Below are positions 36,783 to 45,069 of a stretch of DNA of 64,000 nt, one piece after another. Every line of letters begins with the position of its first letter. Position 1 is the first letter of the stretch. The position numbers and the translations under genes were made by a program. The notes beneath the pieces are model-generated. The model had not been told where the DNA came from and made no database searches. It was given only the letters and a program-made list of their open reading frames with translations. The stretch is from Anaerolineaceae bacterium (GTDB taxonomy: Bacteria > Chloroflexota > Anaerolineae > Anaerolineales > Anaerolineaceae), in NCBI GenBank assembly GCA_016841365.1, contig JAENZI010000007.1:62001-126000 (forward strand), written 5' to 3'.

Positions 36783-36810
36783 TTGTAAATTAGAACGATT
36801 GTGCTATACT
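36783..36810 (+). promoter_or_regulatory. Sigma-70-type promoter of the lytic transglycosylase gene
   Basis: -35 TTGTAA (36783-36788), 16-bp spacer, -10 TATACT (36805-36810). It lies 51 bases before the ATG. Confidence 0.65.
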
Positions 36811-36824
36811 GGGAGTCTAAACAC

Positions 36825-36840
36825 TAGAACACATATTCTA
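36825..36840. promoter_or_regulatory. LexA-like inverted repeat TAGAACACATATTCTA
   Basis: The arms TAGAA/TTCTA are separated by six bases, directly downstream of the promoter -10 box, a position suited to repression. It matches 13 of 16 bases of the site after dnaN (40686-40701, minus orientation), which contains the Gram-positive LexA core GAAC-N4-GTTC. No lexA gene is in view. Confidence 0.35.
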
Positions 36841-36860
36841 TTACAGAGAAGTGGTTGGCT

Positions 36861-37466
36861 ATGAGAAGAATTGTTGTCCTCCCGGCGATATTAATCGGCT
36901 GCTTGATCGTGATCTGGGTAGGGACAGTGGCTGCGGCGAAAATGCCGGACCAAGACACGCTCGCTCCAACACTCACCGCCAGCGCCCAGACGGGTTTCAA
37001 CGCTAAGACGGCTCAACAAGACGCAGCCAATCAACCTTTTGAAAGCGCTTCTTGCTCGCTCTCTGAACAGTATCCAAATGAAATCCTGCAGTGGTGCGGG
37101 TTGATCGAAGAGGCTGCACATGAGACAAATTTACCCGCAGCATTAATCGCCTCTGTCATGCTACAAGAAAGCGGCGGCGACCCAAGCGCCTATTCCAGCA
37201 GCGGCGCAGTCGGACTGATGCAGGTCATGCCTAAAGACGGCCTGGCAGCAGATTTTATGTGCATTAACGGTCCCTGCTTTGCAGACCGCCCCACCATCGA
37301 AGAACTGCAAAACCCTCAGTTTAATATTGCTTATGGCAGCCGCCTGCTAGCTGATCTATTTGCGACGCACGGCTCTTACCGTGAAGCGCTTTTTAGATAC
37401 GGCCCGAGTAATATGGGGTATCGTTACGCGGATTTGGTGCTATCGATTTGGGAAAATTATCAATAG
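36861..37466 (+). CDS. Exported lytic transglycosylase (SLT domain)
   Basis: 201 residues from ATG 36861; an in-frame TTG two codons upstream is less likely. One N-terminal hydrophobic helix (IVVLPAILIGCLIVIWVGTV) acts as a signal or anchor. The SLT fold follows a 60-residue spacer: NLPAALIASVMLQESGGDP places the catalytic glutamate in QESGG, then SSGAVGLMQVMP and a late YREALFRYGPSNMGYRYAD. It should cleave peptidoglycan glycan strands outside the membrane. Two cysteine pairs in the exported part (CSLSEQYPNEILQWC, CINGPC) may form disulfides. Confidence 0.88.
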   Translation: MRRIVVLPAILIGCLIVIWVGTVAAAKMPDQDTLAPTLTASAQTGFNAKTAQQDAANQPFESASCSLSEQYPNEILQWCGLIEEAAHETNLPAALIASVMLQESGGDPSAYSSSGAVGLMQVMPKDGLAADFMCINGPCFADRPTIEELQNPQFNIAYGSRLLADLFATHGSYREALFRYGPSNMGYRYADLVLSIWENYQ

Positions 37467-37471
37467 TCTGG

Positions 37472-38125
37472 CTATTCGGTTCTTGATTCTGGCTGTCCGT
37501 AATGCTTGAATTTTTCAGCTATAATATTCATCTCTTCAGTGGATAATATCTCCGGCTCCCCCATGCATTTGCACTGATAATAAATCTGCGATACCAGCTC
37601 AAGCTGTTCTGCCGTCTCAAACGCAGTTTGCAGTGTTGACCCGACGGTCACAATACCGTGATTGGCCATCAAACAAGCCTGATAATTACCAATTGCTTCA
37701 ATAATATTATCCGACAGATCCAGGGTGCCATAAGTGGCGTATTTTGCTATGGGGACTTTATCACCGGAATAACCCACCAGGTAGTGCACAGCGGGTAATT
37801 CCCATTTCATACAGGCAATCGTGGTGGCATACACCTGGTGCGTATGCACGATGGCGTTGATGTCCGCCCGATGGCGATAGAGTTCTAAATGGAAACGCAG
37901 CTCGCTTGACGGTTTGAGATCACCCTCCACAACCTCACCCTGCGGGTTGAGAATGACAATATCCTCCGGCTGCATCTTTAAGTAATCCACACCACTGGGT
38001 TTGATTGCTATCAGACCTTGTGCACGGTTGTAGATGCTGAGGTTCCCGCCAGACCCGGTGGTCAGACGCGAGGTGACCAATTTTTTACCAAACTCAACAA
38101 TTGTTTGTCTTTCATCCAACAACAT
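37472..38125 (-). CDS. Class II aldolase/adducin family protein (fuculose-phosphate aldolase type)
   Basis: 217 residues from ATG 38125, chosen for GGGAG five bases upstream. The zinc-binding histidines appear in IVHTHQVYATTIA and CLMANHGIVTVG; the fold opens with LVTSRLTTGSGGNLSIYN and IKPSGVDYLKMQPEDIV. Members include L-fuculose-1-phosphate aldolase, L-ribulose-5-phosphate 4-epimerase and methylthioribulose-phosphate dehydratase, which cannot be separated by eye. It lies isolated from other sugar genes, although the GH127 locus 13 kb away also deals with pentoses. Confidence 0.85.
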   Translation of the reverse strand: MLLDERQTIVEFGKKLVTSRLTTGSGGNLSIYNRAQGLIAIKPSGVDYLKMQPEDIVILNPQGEVVEGDLKPSSELRFHLELYRHRADINAIVHTHQVYATTIACMKWELPAVHYLVGYSGDKVPIAKYATYGTLDLSDNIIEAIGNYQACLMANHGIVTVGSTLQTAFETAEQLELVSQIYYQCKCMGEPEILSTEEMNIIAEKFKHYGQPESRTE

Positions 38126-38233
38126 AGGCTCTCCCTGACTGGTAACAAAATAGGTCAACGAGCACTTCAATTATAAAACGTTTGGTTGTTGTGGTTTAGG
38201 ATTTATAAATGACTTTGGGGGAAATGGTACAAT

Positions 38234-38249
38234 GTGACCGGGTGGTCAC
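38234..38249. promoter_or_regulatory. Inverted repeat GTGACC-N4-GGTCAC upstream of the class II aldolase gene
   Basis: A perfect 6-bp palindrome with a 4-bp centre, 109 bases before the aldolase start on the minus strand. It looks like a dimeric-repressor operator; no regulator is adjacent. Low confidence. Confidence 0.3.
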
Positions 38250-38324
38250 GCGTAATTAAACACACAAAGGTTGAAATAAATGAGAAATTGAAGCAAACGA
38301 GATCAGTTAACTGAAGAAGTTTTC

Positions 38325-39221
38325 CTAATTGCCTGAATCTACACGAAAATCGTAGATTCCATCCCGATATTCCCACTTTTTACCGCAGCTTTCACACACC
38401 AGATCCTGTTGACTCCCCTTCAAAGGTGTATTGCAGACAGGGCATTTGAACAATAAATCTTCAGCAAGTGGGCTTTCCTTGCCCGTCACGCGGCAGCGTG
38501 AAAACACACTGGGGCTGACCTGGATCCATCGCCCCGTCCACTGCAGGGCGGAATCTAACGCCGTCAGCACATTGTGGGGAATGTTGCGCTTGAGCCATCC
38601 AACACGAAAATGAGAGACAGTCAACTGCCGCTCAATCGTAAACCCGGCTTGGCGTAAATAACGCCTGACAGATTTCGGATGAAAATCGAAGTTTAATTCC
38701 GCGAACTCCACTGGTTCAGGCGTATATGGGCTCCAGTCCTGTTTACCGACTAAATAACGGAACATCGCCTTCAGGTTGCGCTTGTTTGCCGCTTCAAGGA
38801 TAAAGACCCCGTCAGTCTTCATTACATCCCACACTTGGGATAACGCCAGTTGCGGTTCGGTCATATGGTGCAGGGTCCGGATCATTGTGGCGGCATCAAA
38901 CACGCCCTGCACAAACGGCAAGCGATACACGTCCGCAGCTACATAGACATAACGATCAGAGTCGCCCAAACGGTCACGTGCCTGCTCTAATTGGGTGCGT
39001 GAATAATCCAACAAAGCGATGCGCCTGAAATTCGCATATCGCGGGGTGTTCCGCCCAGCACCGGCACCAAGCTCTAACATAAACTCTCCCCGGTCAGGCA
39101 GCAACCGCTTTAATGCAATTGATTCAACAGCATCCTCATAGGCTCGCGCACCTTGATCCCAAAAACGATCCTGGTAATCTGAACCTTCATAACTGCAAAC
39201 AGGGGGGGTCTTTTCACTCAT
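38325..39221 (-). CDS. SAM-dependent methyltransferase with C-terminal Trm112-like zinc ribbon
   Basis: 298 residues. The class I methyltransferase core has motif I LELGAGAGRNTPRYANF, then LLDYSRTQLEQARDR (acidic motif II), AADVYRLPFVQGVFDAATMIRTLHHM and FILEAANKRN. The last 40 residues (CPVCNTPLKGSQQDLVCESCG, then YRDGIYDFR) form a Trm112-like zinc ribbon fused to the enzyme. The substrate is unknown; ubiquinone/menaquinone-type and small-molecule methyltransferases share this core. The gene ends about 200 bp before the class II aldolase. Confidence 0.82.
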   Translation of the reverse strand: MSEKTPPVCSYEGSDYQDRFWDQGARAYEDAVESIALKRLLPDRGEFMLELGAGAGRNTPRYANFRRIALLDYSRTQLEQARDRLGDSDRYVYVAADVYRLPFVQGVFDAATMIRTLHHMTEPQLALSQVWDVMKTDGVFILEAANKRNLKAMFRYLVGKQDWSPYTPEPVEFAELNFDFHPKSVRRYLRQAGFTIERQLTVSHFRVGWLKRNIPHNVLTALDSALQWTGRWIQVSPSVFSRCRVTGKESPLAEDLLFKCPVCNTPLKGSQQDLVCESCGKKWEYRDGIYDFRVDSGN

Positions 39222-39286
39222 AAGCGTGGTTTCTCAATAATTTATTAGGGCTGCAATCCAACATCAGGATTATCTGACAATCAAAA

Positions 39287-39393
39287 TGCCCGGGCAGGAT
39301 TCCCGGCGGCACCCGGAGATACCTCCTTACCGCTGCTTCCTCTCGGACCTGACGGGGTTCGCAGGGCTCCGCCGCGCCGGTCCCACCCGGACG
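39287..39393 (-). ncRNA. ffs: Signal recognition particle RNA (small bacterial 4.5S type)
   Basis: The minus strand carries the universally conserved SRP Alu-less domain IV core: GTCAGGTCCGAGAGGAAGCA followed by GCGG. The flanking strands CCGGGTGGGACCGG near the 5' end and TCCTGCCCGGG at the 3' end pair to close a single long hairpin of about 105 nt. The 3' end runs into ATTTTGATT. A consensus promoter lies correctly upstream. It forms SRP with Ffh for co-translational targeting. Ends are approximate to a few bases. Confidence 0.93.
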
Positions 39394-39399
39394 CGATTA

Positions 39400-39428
39400 A
39401 GCATACTTCACCCATGTAGGGCTGTCAA
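39400..39428 (-). promoter_or_regulatory. Promoter of the SRP RNA gene
   Basis: On the minus strand a perfect -35 TTGACA (39428-39423), a 17-bp spacer and -10 TATGCT (39405-39400). The expected start point near 39393 agrees with the predicted RNA 5' end. Confidence 0.85.
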
Positions 39429-39550
39429 TAAATTATCTTCCGCTTGGGTTGAGGAGCTTTGTGCGGCAACTGGAAAAATTTTAACCTTCGATGTATACTT
39501 TTAACCAATTCAGACGATATTTATAAGATATTAGGAGAGGAACACACCCA

Positions 39551-40684
39551 ATGAAAGTAAATGTCAAACAACAACAACTCTCGCATTGCGTCAGCATGGT
39601 TTCGAGGGCTGTATCCCCCCGCAGCACCCTGCCAGTCCTCTCGAATATCCTGGTCAAGACCGACAATGGGCGTCTGCGGCTCTCGGCAACAAACCTTGAA
39701 CTCGGGATCACCTGCTGGATCGGCGCCCGGGTAGAGGGTGAAGGTGCAATCACGGTCCCAGCACGATTATTTACAGACCTGATCAGTAATTTGCCCACTG
39801 AAAACGTGCTCTTATCCCTCGATCACAGCACACAAACGCTGAACGTGCGCTGCGGCACTTCCGAAACTACCATCAAAGGCATTGATGCAGAAGAATTTCC
39901 CCCCATCCCGGAACCGAACCTTGAAGATGGCGTGCCGCTGAATGTCGCCAACTTCAAAGAGATGGTCCAGCAAGTCGCGTTTGCTGCATCGACGGACGAA
40001 GCCCGACCGGTATTGACCGGCGTGCTCCTCAAATTGGATGGCGATCATATCTCCATGGCTGCCACAGACGGCTTCAGAATTTCAATCCGCGAAGATACGA
40101 TCACGAACCCCGTCAAACATCCCATCGAAGCCATCATCCCTGCCCGCGCCCTCAACGAATTAGCCCGCATCATCGGCAGCAACGAAGAATCGCTGATTAT
40201 GACTTTTCCACCTGACCGCGGCCAGGTCATCTTCCACATGGACAACCTCGAACTTGCCTCGCAACTGATCGACGGCAGTTTCCCGGATTACCGTGCCATC
40301 ATCCCGCAAAGCTTCAAGACCCACACATTGCTTTCTACAGCAGGGCTGTTGAAAGCCTGTAAACAATCCGAAATCATCGCCAGAGAGGGCACCAACGTCG
40401 CCCGTCTGAACATTATCCCCGATTCGGAAGAAGCCAAACCGGGTTCACTCGAGATTTCAGCGCACTCAGAGCAAACAGGGTCATCCGAGGTGCTGGTCGA
40501 TGCCGCTGTAGACGGCGTTCCTCTGTTGGTCGCCTTCAATGTCCGTTTCCTGCGGGAAGTGCTGGAGGTCATCAGGGCGGATAATGTCTGGCTGGAAACC
40601 AACGCCGCAAATACGCCTGGTCTGATCCACCCCCAGGGCGATGAACATTTCAAGCATATCATCATGCCCATGCATATTGGATAA
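39551..40684 (+). CDS. dnaN: DNA polymerase III beta subunit (sliding clamp)
   Basis: 377 residues, normal length for the three-domain clamp. MKVNVKQQQLSHCVSMVSRA and LPVLSNILVKT begin domain I, YRAIIPQSFKTHTLLSTAG lies in domain II, and the ending QGDEHFKHIIMPMHIG is the conserved C-terminal MPMR-like tail, here MPMH. AGGAGAGGA lies upstream of the ATG. It encircles DNA and tethers polymerase III. dnaA, recF and gyrB, the usual neighbours, are not adjacent; the gene lies about 10.5 kb left of the predicted oriC and divergent from the SRP RNA. Confidence 0.97.
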   Translation: MKVNVKQQQLSHCVSMVSRAVSPRSTLPVLSNILVKTDNGRLRLSATNLELGITCWIGARVEGEGAITVPARLFTDLISNLPTENVLLSLDHSTQTLNVRCGTSETTIKGIDAEEFPPIPEPNLEDGVPLNVANFKEMVQQVAFAASTDEARPVLTGVLLKLDGDHISMAATDGFRISIREDTITNPVKHPIEAIIPARALNELARIIGSNEESLIMTFPPDRGQVIFHMDNLELASQLIDGSFPDYRAIIPQSFKTHTLLSTAGLLKACKQSEIIAREGTNVARLNIIPDSEEAKPGSLEISAHSEQTGSSEVLVDAAVDGVPLLVAFNVRFLREVLEVIRADNVWLETNAANTPGLIHPQGDEHFKHIIMPMHIG

Positions 40685-40685
40685 T

Positions 40686-40701
40686 AAGAACATATGTTCT
40701 A
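40686..40701. promoter_or_regulatory. LexA-like palindrome AGAACATATGTTCT
   Basis: The palindrome at 40687-40700 contains GAAC-ATAT-GTTC, an exact match to the core GAAC-N4-GTTC of Bacillus-type LexA boxes. It lies two bases after the dnaN stop codon and just before the terminator hairpin, 108 bases upstream of the PEP-binding gene. A related site sits at 36825-36840. Function is uncertain because it is not at an obvious promoter. Confidence 0.35.
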
Positions 40702-40706
40702 TTTAT

Positions 40707-40735
40707 AAAGCGCTTGTTCAGCAGGCGCTTTATTT
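40707..40735 (+). terminator. Probable terminator after dnaN
   Basis: AAAGCGC (40707-40713) and GCGCTTT (40725-40731) form a 7-bp stem with an 11-base loop, followed by ATTTAATTA. The T-run is short, so strength is moderate. Confidence 0.55.
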
Positions 40736-40808
40736 AATTAAAAACGGTACAATACGACAAACACCATTAAAATAAAGACGAAATCCATTTATTCAAGGTG
40801 AATTTCTT

Positions 40809-43154
40809 ATGACCCTGCCCCCCAGCGCAACCGACCGCTTACTCAGTGTTTACCTGGTGCTCTCGCAATACCCGGTATTGGCTACCCGCGTGCGAGATCT
40901 GATGCGCCGGGAATTATTCCGGCAGGGATTCCTTGACCAACAAGATTTTGAACAGGAAGTCATCCAGAAGGCCATACAGTCCCAGGAACGTGAGGGATTA
41001 CAACAACCCCAAATCGAAGAACCCGCAGAGGTGTGGGAGCGGCGCAAATCCATCGTGCGCGACCAGATGACTGACTTTTACTTCAGCCATCACCTCAGTT
41101 TTGAATTGATCGAAGACCTGATCGAGGAAGTGCTGAACGAGCGCGGCGTAACCACCCGTGAAGCGCTATATGAGTTCAATCCCGAAATTGCCCCCCAGGA
41201 ACTTTTATTCAATCAGGGGATGATGATCGAAAGAATGCCCCCTGAGGAACGCAAACACCTGGAACACCGTCTGAGAGAGATCAAAGTTGTGCTAATCAGG
41301 AATATGGTCAGCGATCAACTGCGCTATATCAATATCGCACGCAACTGGTTCACCATTTCTGACTTGGCAGAGATTCAACGGCATAAAATCGGGCACGGGC
41401 GAATTGGGGGCAAGGCGGCAGGCATGCTGCTGGCGGCACGCATATTACAAGGAAGCAGCCGGGATGACGTCCGCGAAAACCTGCGCACGCCGGAATCCTA
41501 TTTTATGGGGTCCGACCTGCTGTACACCTTTGTCTCAGTTAACAACCTGCATCACTGGAATGACCAGAAATATAAATCTGAAGACGAGATGCGCCGGGAT
41601 TACCCAAAAATTCTCGAGGAATACGATAAATGTGAATTTCCGCCCAGCGTGACCCAACGACTCGAAATCCTGCTGACCACCGTCGGCAAACAGCCGCTAA
41701 TCGTGCGTTCATCCAGCCTGCTGGAAGACAACTTCGGCACAGCATTTGCCGGCAAATACGAGAGTATCTTTTGCCCCAACCAGGGCACCCTCGAAGAAAA
41801 CCTTGAAGTCTTGACCCGGTCAATCGCACGGATCTACGCCTCAACCCTCAACCCAAACGCCCTTCTTTACCGGCGAAGCCGGGGATTGCAGGACTACGAC
41901 GAACGCATGGCCGTCCTGATCCAGGTGGTCGAAGGCAATCAATTCGGCAATTATTACCTGCCAGACCTATCTGGCGTGGCTTTCAGCCACAACCAGTACC
42001 GCTGGTCACCGCAAATCCGCCCAGAAGATGGGTTCATCCGCATGGTGTGGGGTTTAGGAACCCGTGCCGTTGACCGTGTGGGTAACGATTACCCAAGGCT
42101 GGTCGCCCTCAGCCACCCAACGCTGCGCCCATCGAATACCGTCAAATCCATTCGTCGGTATTCGCAGCAATACGTTGACCTGATCGATCTCAAAGACAAC
42201 CAGATGAAGACCTTGCCCATCGATGATGTGCTGACCGGAGACTATCCTCCTCTGCGATACCTGGCACAGGTAGACCAGGAAGGGTATTTCCGATCGATCC
42301 GCTCGCGCTTAGTCGACGCCGACCCTTCACAACTCATCCTGACATTCGAAGACCTGCTAAGGCGTACACCCTTCGGGGAGAGGATGCGATATTTGCTGAA
42401 TGTGCTCGAAAACGAGTATCAATCCCCCGTAGATATCGAATTTATTGCAGATATCCTCGAGGATAAGGGCAAACCCGAGATCAAGCTCTCGCTGATCCAA
42501 TGCCGCCCATTAAGTTACATGAAAGAAGAAAACCAGGTCAGCCTGCCAAGAAATCTCAATGACGACGAGATCATCTTCTCCTCAAGCATCATGGTGGCAG
42601 GCGGATGGCTGGAAGAGATCAACCATGTGCTGTTTGTTCCGCCTGAGGCTTACTTCAGCCTGCCCACCCAATCCGGCCGCAACAAGCTCGAACGCGCCAT
42701 CGGCAAGCTCAACGGCGCCCTCAAGGGCATGAACTTCATCTGTGTAGGACCCGGACGCTGGGGTACATCCAACCCCGACCTGGGGGTGCATGTGGATTAT
42801 GCGGATATTTTCAACACCAAAGCGCTGGTTGAACTCTCGGGCGAAGGAATTGGCCCCGCGCCTGAACCATCACTGGGTACGCACTTCTTTCAAGATCTGC
42901 TCGAAGGACAAATCTTCCCCCTGGCAACTTATATTGGTGAGGACAACTTTAACCGTGAATTCTTCTACGACACGCCCAACCGCCTGGCTGAATGGATCGA
43001 GGTTGAGCCCGATATGTTTGAACGCCTGCGCCTGATCCGCGTCAGCGACTTTAAAGAAAACCAACACCTTGAGCTGGTGATGAACGGGCAGGAAGGTCGA
43101 GCCATCGCCTTTTTAGCCGAATCACCTCGCGGCCGGGATGGCACGCTTCAATAA
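40809..43154 (+). CDS. PEP/pyruvate-binding domain protein (PPDK N-domain without the rest of the enzyme)
   Basis: 781 residues. The first 200 are helical and unlike known domains. From about 190 on the ATP-grasp PEP/pyruvate-binding domain appears: IGHGRIGGKAAGMLLAARIL, LIVRSSSLLEDNFGTAFAGKYESI (phosphate-binding arginine and acidic loop), DERMAVLIQVVEG and GVAFSHN. I see neither the swivelling phosphohistidine domain nor the PEP-binding barrel of PPDK or PEP synthase. It may phosphorylate or bind an unknown partner. The C-terminal 200 residues (GPGRWGTSNPDLGVHVDYADIF) carry a second conserved-looking module I cannot name. Monocistronic after the dnaN terminator. Confidence 0.8.
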   Translation: MTLPPSATDRLLSVYLVLSQYPVLATRVRDLMRRELFRQGFLDQQDFEQEVIQKAIQSQEREGLQQPQIEEPAEVWERRKSIVRDQMTDFYFSHHLSFELIEDLIEEVLNERGVTTREALYEFNPEIAPQELLFNQGMMIERMPPEERKHLEHRLREIKVVLIRNMVSDQLRYINIARNWFTISDLAEIQRHKIGHGRIGGKAAGMLLAARILQGSSRDDVRENLRTPESYFMGSDLLYTFVSVNNLHHWNDQKYKSEDEMRRDYPKILEEYDKCEFPPSVTQRLEILLTTVGKQPLIVRSSSLLEDNFGTAFAGKYESIFCPNQGTLEENLEVLTRSIARIYASTLNPNALLYRRSRGLQDYDERMAVLIQVVEGNQFGNYYLPDLSGVAFSHNQYRWSPQIRPEDGFIRMVWGLGTRAVDRVGNDYPRLVALSHPTLRPSNTVKSIRRYSQQYVDLIDLKDNQMKTLPIDDVLTGDYPPLRYLAQVDQEGYFRSIRSRLVDADPSQLILTFEDLLRRTPFGERMRYLLNVLENEYQSPVDIEFIADILEDKGKPEIKLSLIQCRPLSYMKEENQVSLPRNLNDDEIIFSSSIMVAGGWLEEINHVLFVPPEAYFSLPTQSGRNKLERAIGKLNGALKGMNFICVGPGRWGTSNPDLGVHVDYADIFNTKALVELSGEGIGPAPEPSLGTHFFQDLLEGQIFPLATYIGEDNFNREFFYDTPNRLAEWIEVEPDMFERLRLIRVSDFKENQHLELVMNGQEGRAIAFLAESPRGRDGTLQ

Positions 43155-43203
43155 CGCAACATTTTCTAAAACCTTACTGATAGTTCTATTATGATTGGGT
43201 TTA

Positions 43204-43713
43204 TTAGGGCTCTTCGACCTGGATGAATGCTTGGTGCCGGTTCATACGATACCATTTGCCATCCAGCCCCATCACGACGCCGCTGCCTCGTACCGCTGCC
43301 CATCGTGCGACTTCATACGCCAGCAGTATCCCCATATCCTCCAACTGCGATCTATCCAGCTCGATCACCAAAATTTCACTCGCATCTGTAATGCAATCTC
43401 GGACCTGAGGAGGCAAACCCTCTGGCAAAACATCCCGCCACAATCCCCCGCCACGCTGATCAGGTCGCATCCATCTGTAAACCAGCAGAGGCAAATGACC
43501 CCCGCCCCGATACTTGATCACAAAAAATGGGGCCACCAGCGGATCAACCGTTGTAACTTCTAAGGTGGAAACACAACCTTCAATCAAGCCCTCATCCAAA
43601 CCGTATTGCGCGGCAAGCGTGTGAAAATTTGCCTGTAAGAGTTGATCCCGCAATTCCTCCGGGTCTATTGCGCCAATACTGCGCGGATTAAGCACCATTA
43701 TCCTGTAAGCCAA
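43204..43713 (-). CDS. Hypothetical protein next to parS
   Basis: A 169-residue soluble protein I do not recognise. It contains ECCV-less acidic stretches, a PLVAPFFVIKYRGGGHLPLLVYRW segment and the ending GLDGKWYRMNRHQAFIQVEE. There is no signal or membrane helix. A second methionine six residues in (MVLNPRSIGAIDPEE) may be the start. It lies immediately left of the two parS sites and convergent with the PEP-binding gene. Low-information call; reality of the gene is supported by length, codon phase and the absence of better frames. Confidence 0.6.
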   Translation of the reverse strand: MAYRIMVLNPRSIGAIDPEELRDQLLQANFHTLAAQYGLDEGLIEGCVSTLEVTTVDPLVAPFFVIKYRGGGHLPLLVYRWMRPDQRGGGLWRDVLPEGLPPQVRDCITDASEILVIELDRSQLEDMGILLAYEVARWAAVRGSGVVMGLDGKWYRMNRHQAFIQVEEP

Positions 43714-43750
43714 CTACCCTCCGACAAATTTTTTGATCAACCCACAGAGT

Positions 43751-43766
43751 TGTTTCACGTGAAACA
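43751..43766. other. parS centromere site (copy 1)
   Basis: TGTTTCACGTGAAACA is a perfect 16-bp palindrome identical to the bacterial chromosomal parS consensus bound by ParB/Spo0J. It is intergenic, between the hypothetical gene and rtcA. Confidence 0.92.
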
Positions 43767-43846
43767 ATCGAGGGCTTTCTTCAATCGATTTCAATTCAAG
43801 TATAGCGCGAATCTGTTCAGATCAAACCTAAACGAAGGGTATCTAA

Positions 43847-43862
43847 TGTTTCACGTGAAACA
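43847..43862. other. parS centromere site (copy 2)
   Basis: A second identical TGTTTCACGTGAAACA, 96 bp from the first, in the rtcA promoter region. Two perfect copies in one 190-bp gap cannot be chance and mark the origin-proximal segregation locus, 6.1 kb from the predicted oriC. Confidence 0.92.
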
Positions 43863-43903
43863 CAATATAATATGATTCTGTAAACACCGACAGGAGAAAA
43901 GTC

Positions 43904-44953
43904 TTGATTGAAATTGATGGCTCATTTGGTGAAGGCGGCGGCCAAATTTTGCGCAGCAGCCTTTCTTTAGCTGCGGTGATGAAAATACCGCTCCAGATCC
44001 ACAATATTCGGGCGAAGCGCTCGCAGCCCGGATTGCGCTCGCAGCATCTTGCCGCAGTGAAAGCGATTGCCAAAATCACGCAAGCTGAGCTGCATGGCGC
44101 CGAGGTTGGCTCACAAAATGTGACGCTGATCCCAAAGCACACAAAAGGCGGACAGTACCAATTTGAGATCCCCACCGCAGGGGCTTTAAGCCTGGTGCTG
44201 CAAACCGTCTTCCTGCCGTTGAGCTTTACCGAAAGCCACTCAGCGCTGGTGCTCACAGGGGGTACACATGTGCCCTGGAGCCCGATTTTCCATTATCTGT
44301 CGGAACTGTGGCTGCCTGTTATGGCTGAGCTTGGTTTTCGGATGGACCTTGTATTGGAAAAAGCAGGGTTCTATCCGCCGGGCGGCGGGAGAGCTGCAGT
44401 CAAGGTGCTCCCGACACACCAGCTCAATCCATTCTATTGCAAAGAGCGCGGTGATCTGTTGAGAATCAGAGGTTTATCAGGTGTGGCAAATCTTTCGGAG
44501 GAGATTGCCAAACGGCAGAAACACCAGGCGCTTAAACGCCTGTATGCCGTTTGCCATGATTCGAAAATCAAAACACTTCAAATGCCCGCCGCCAGTAAGG
44601 GAACCTTTATTTTATTGAAGACAGAATTTGAACATTGTGCTCACGCCTGTTTTACGGCTCTGGGTGCACCTGGTAAGCCTGCGGAGCAGGTGGCAGATGA
44701 GGCGGTAGATCAGACACTGGCCTTCTTGCAGACGCAAGCCTGTGTGGACCCACACCTTGCCGATCAACTCCTGCTGCCATTATCAATCATTGAAGGGGAG
44801 TCGCAGTTCACAACCAGCCAAATCACACAACACCTTCTGACGAACGCGTATGTGCTTCAGCTGTTTTTGCCGGTCAAAATTAAGATTACCGGGGAATTAG
44901 GTCAACCGGGCATGGTACAGGTTGAAGGTCGTGCGGTTCCACTTCCTGATTAG
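43904..44953 (+). CDS. rtcA: RNA 3'-terminal phosphate cyclase
   Basis: 349 residues starting at TTG 43904, with AGGAG seven bases upstream; no in-frame ATG is near. IEIDGSFGEGGGQILRSSLSLA and RSQPGLRSQHLAAVKAIA are diagnostic for RtcA, as is GFYPPGGGRAAVKVLP. A histidine in the late ATP/AMP-binding segment (TGGTHVPWSPIFHYL region and following) should accept AMP. The enzyme converts RNA 3'-phosphate ends to 2',3'-cyclic phosphates using ATP. No rtcB is adjacent, so its physiological partner is unclear. The promoter region contains parS copy 2. Confidence 0.93.
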   Translation: MIEIDGSFGEGGGQILRSSLSLAAVMKIPLQIHNIRAKRSQPGLRSQHLAAVKAIAKITQAELHGAEVGSQNVTLIPKHTKGGQYQFEIPTAGALSLVLQTVFLPLSFTESHSALVLTGGTHVPWSPIFHYLSELWLPVMAELGFRMDLVLEKAGFYPPGGGRAAVKVLPTHQLNPFYCKERGDLLRIRGLSGVANLSEEIAKRQKHQALKRLYAVCHDSKIKTLQMPAASKGTFILLKTEFEHCAHACFTALGAPGKPAEQVADEAVDQTLAFLQTQACVDPHLADQLLLPLSIIEGESQFTTSQITQHLLTNAYVLQLFLPVKIKITGELGQPGMVQVEGRAVPLPD

Positions 44954-45069
44954 ACAAAATTACCCGCCCAATACAATATAAGATTTTTATTTTAATATAT
45001 TTAATGACACGACATTGCTATGATAATTAATTTAATATGTTTCTGTGCGAGTAATAAATCTCTACTAAC

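Larger units (their letters stand above)
36559..36860 (+). other. Intergenic region with promoter for the lytic transglycosylase
   Basis: A gene-free 302-bp stretch. It holds an inverted repeat TTATGAG-CCA-CTCATAA (36734-36750), a good promoter at 36783-36810, and a 16-bp partial palindrome (36825-36840) close to the 3' end. No small reading frame with a ribosome site was seen. Confidence 0.5.

Noticed and set aside
39286-39504. 72-codon plus-strand frame over the SRP RNA
   Set aside because: It is antisense to a clear SRP RNA gene with its own promoter; the arginine/cysteine-rich protein is an artefact of the RNA sequence.
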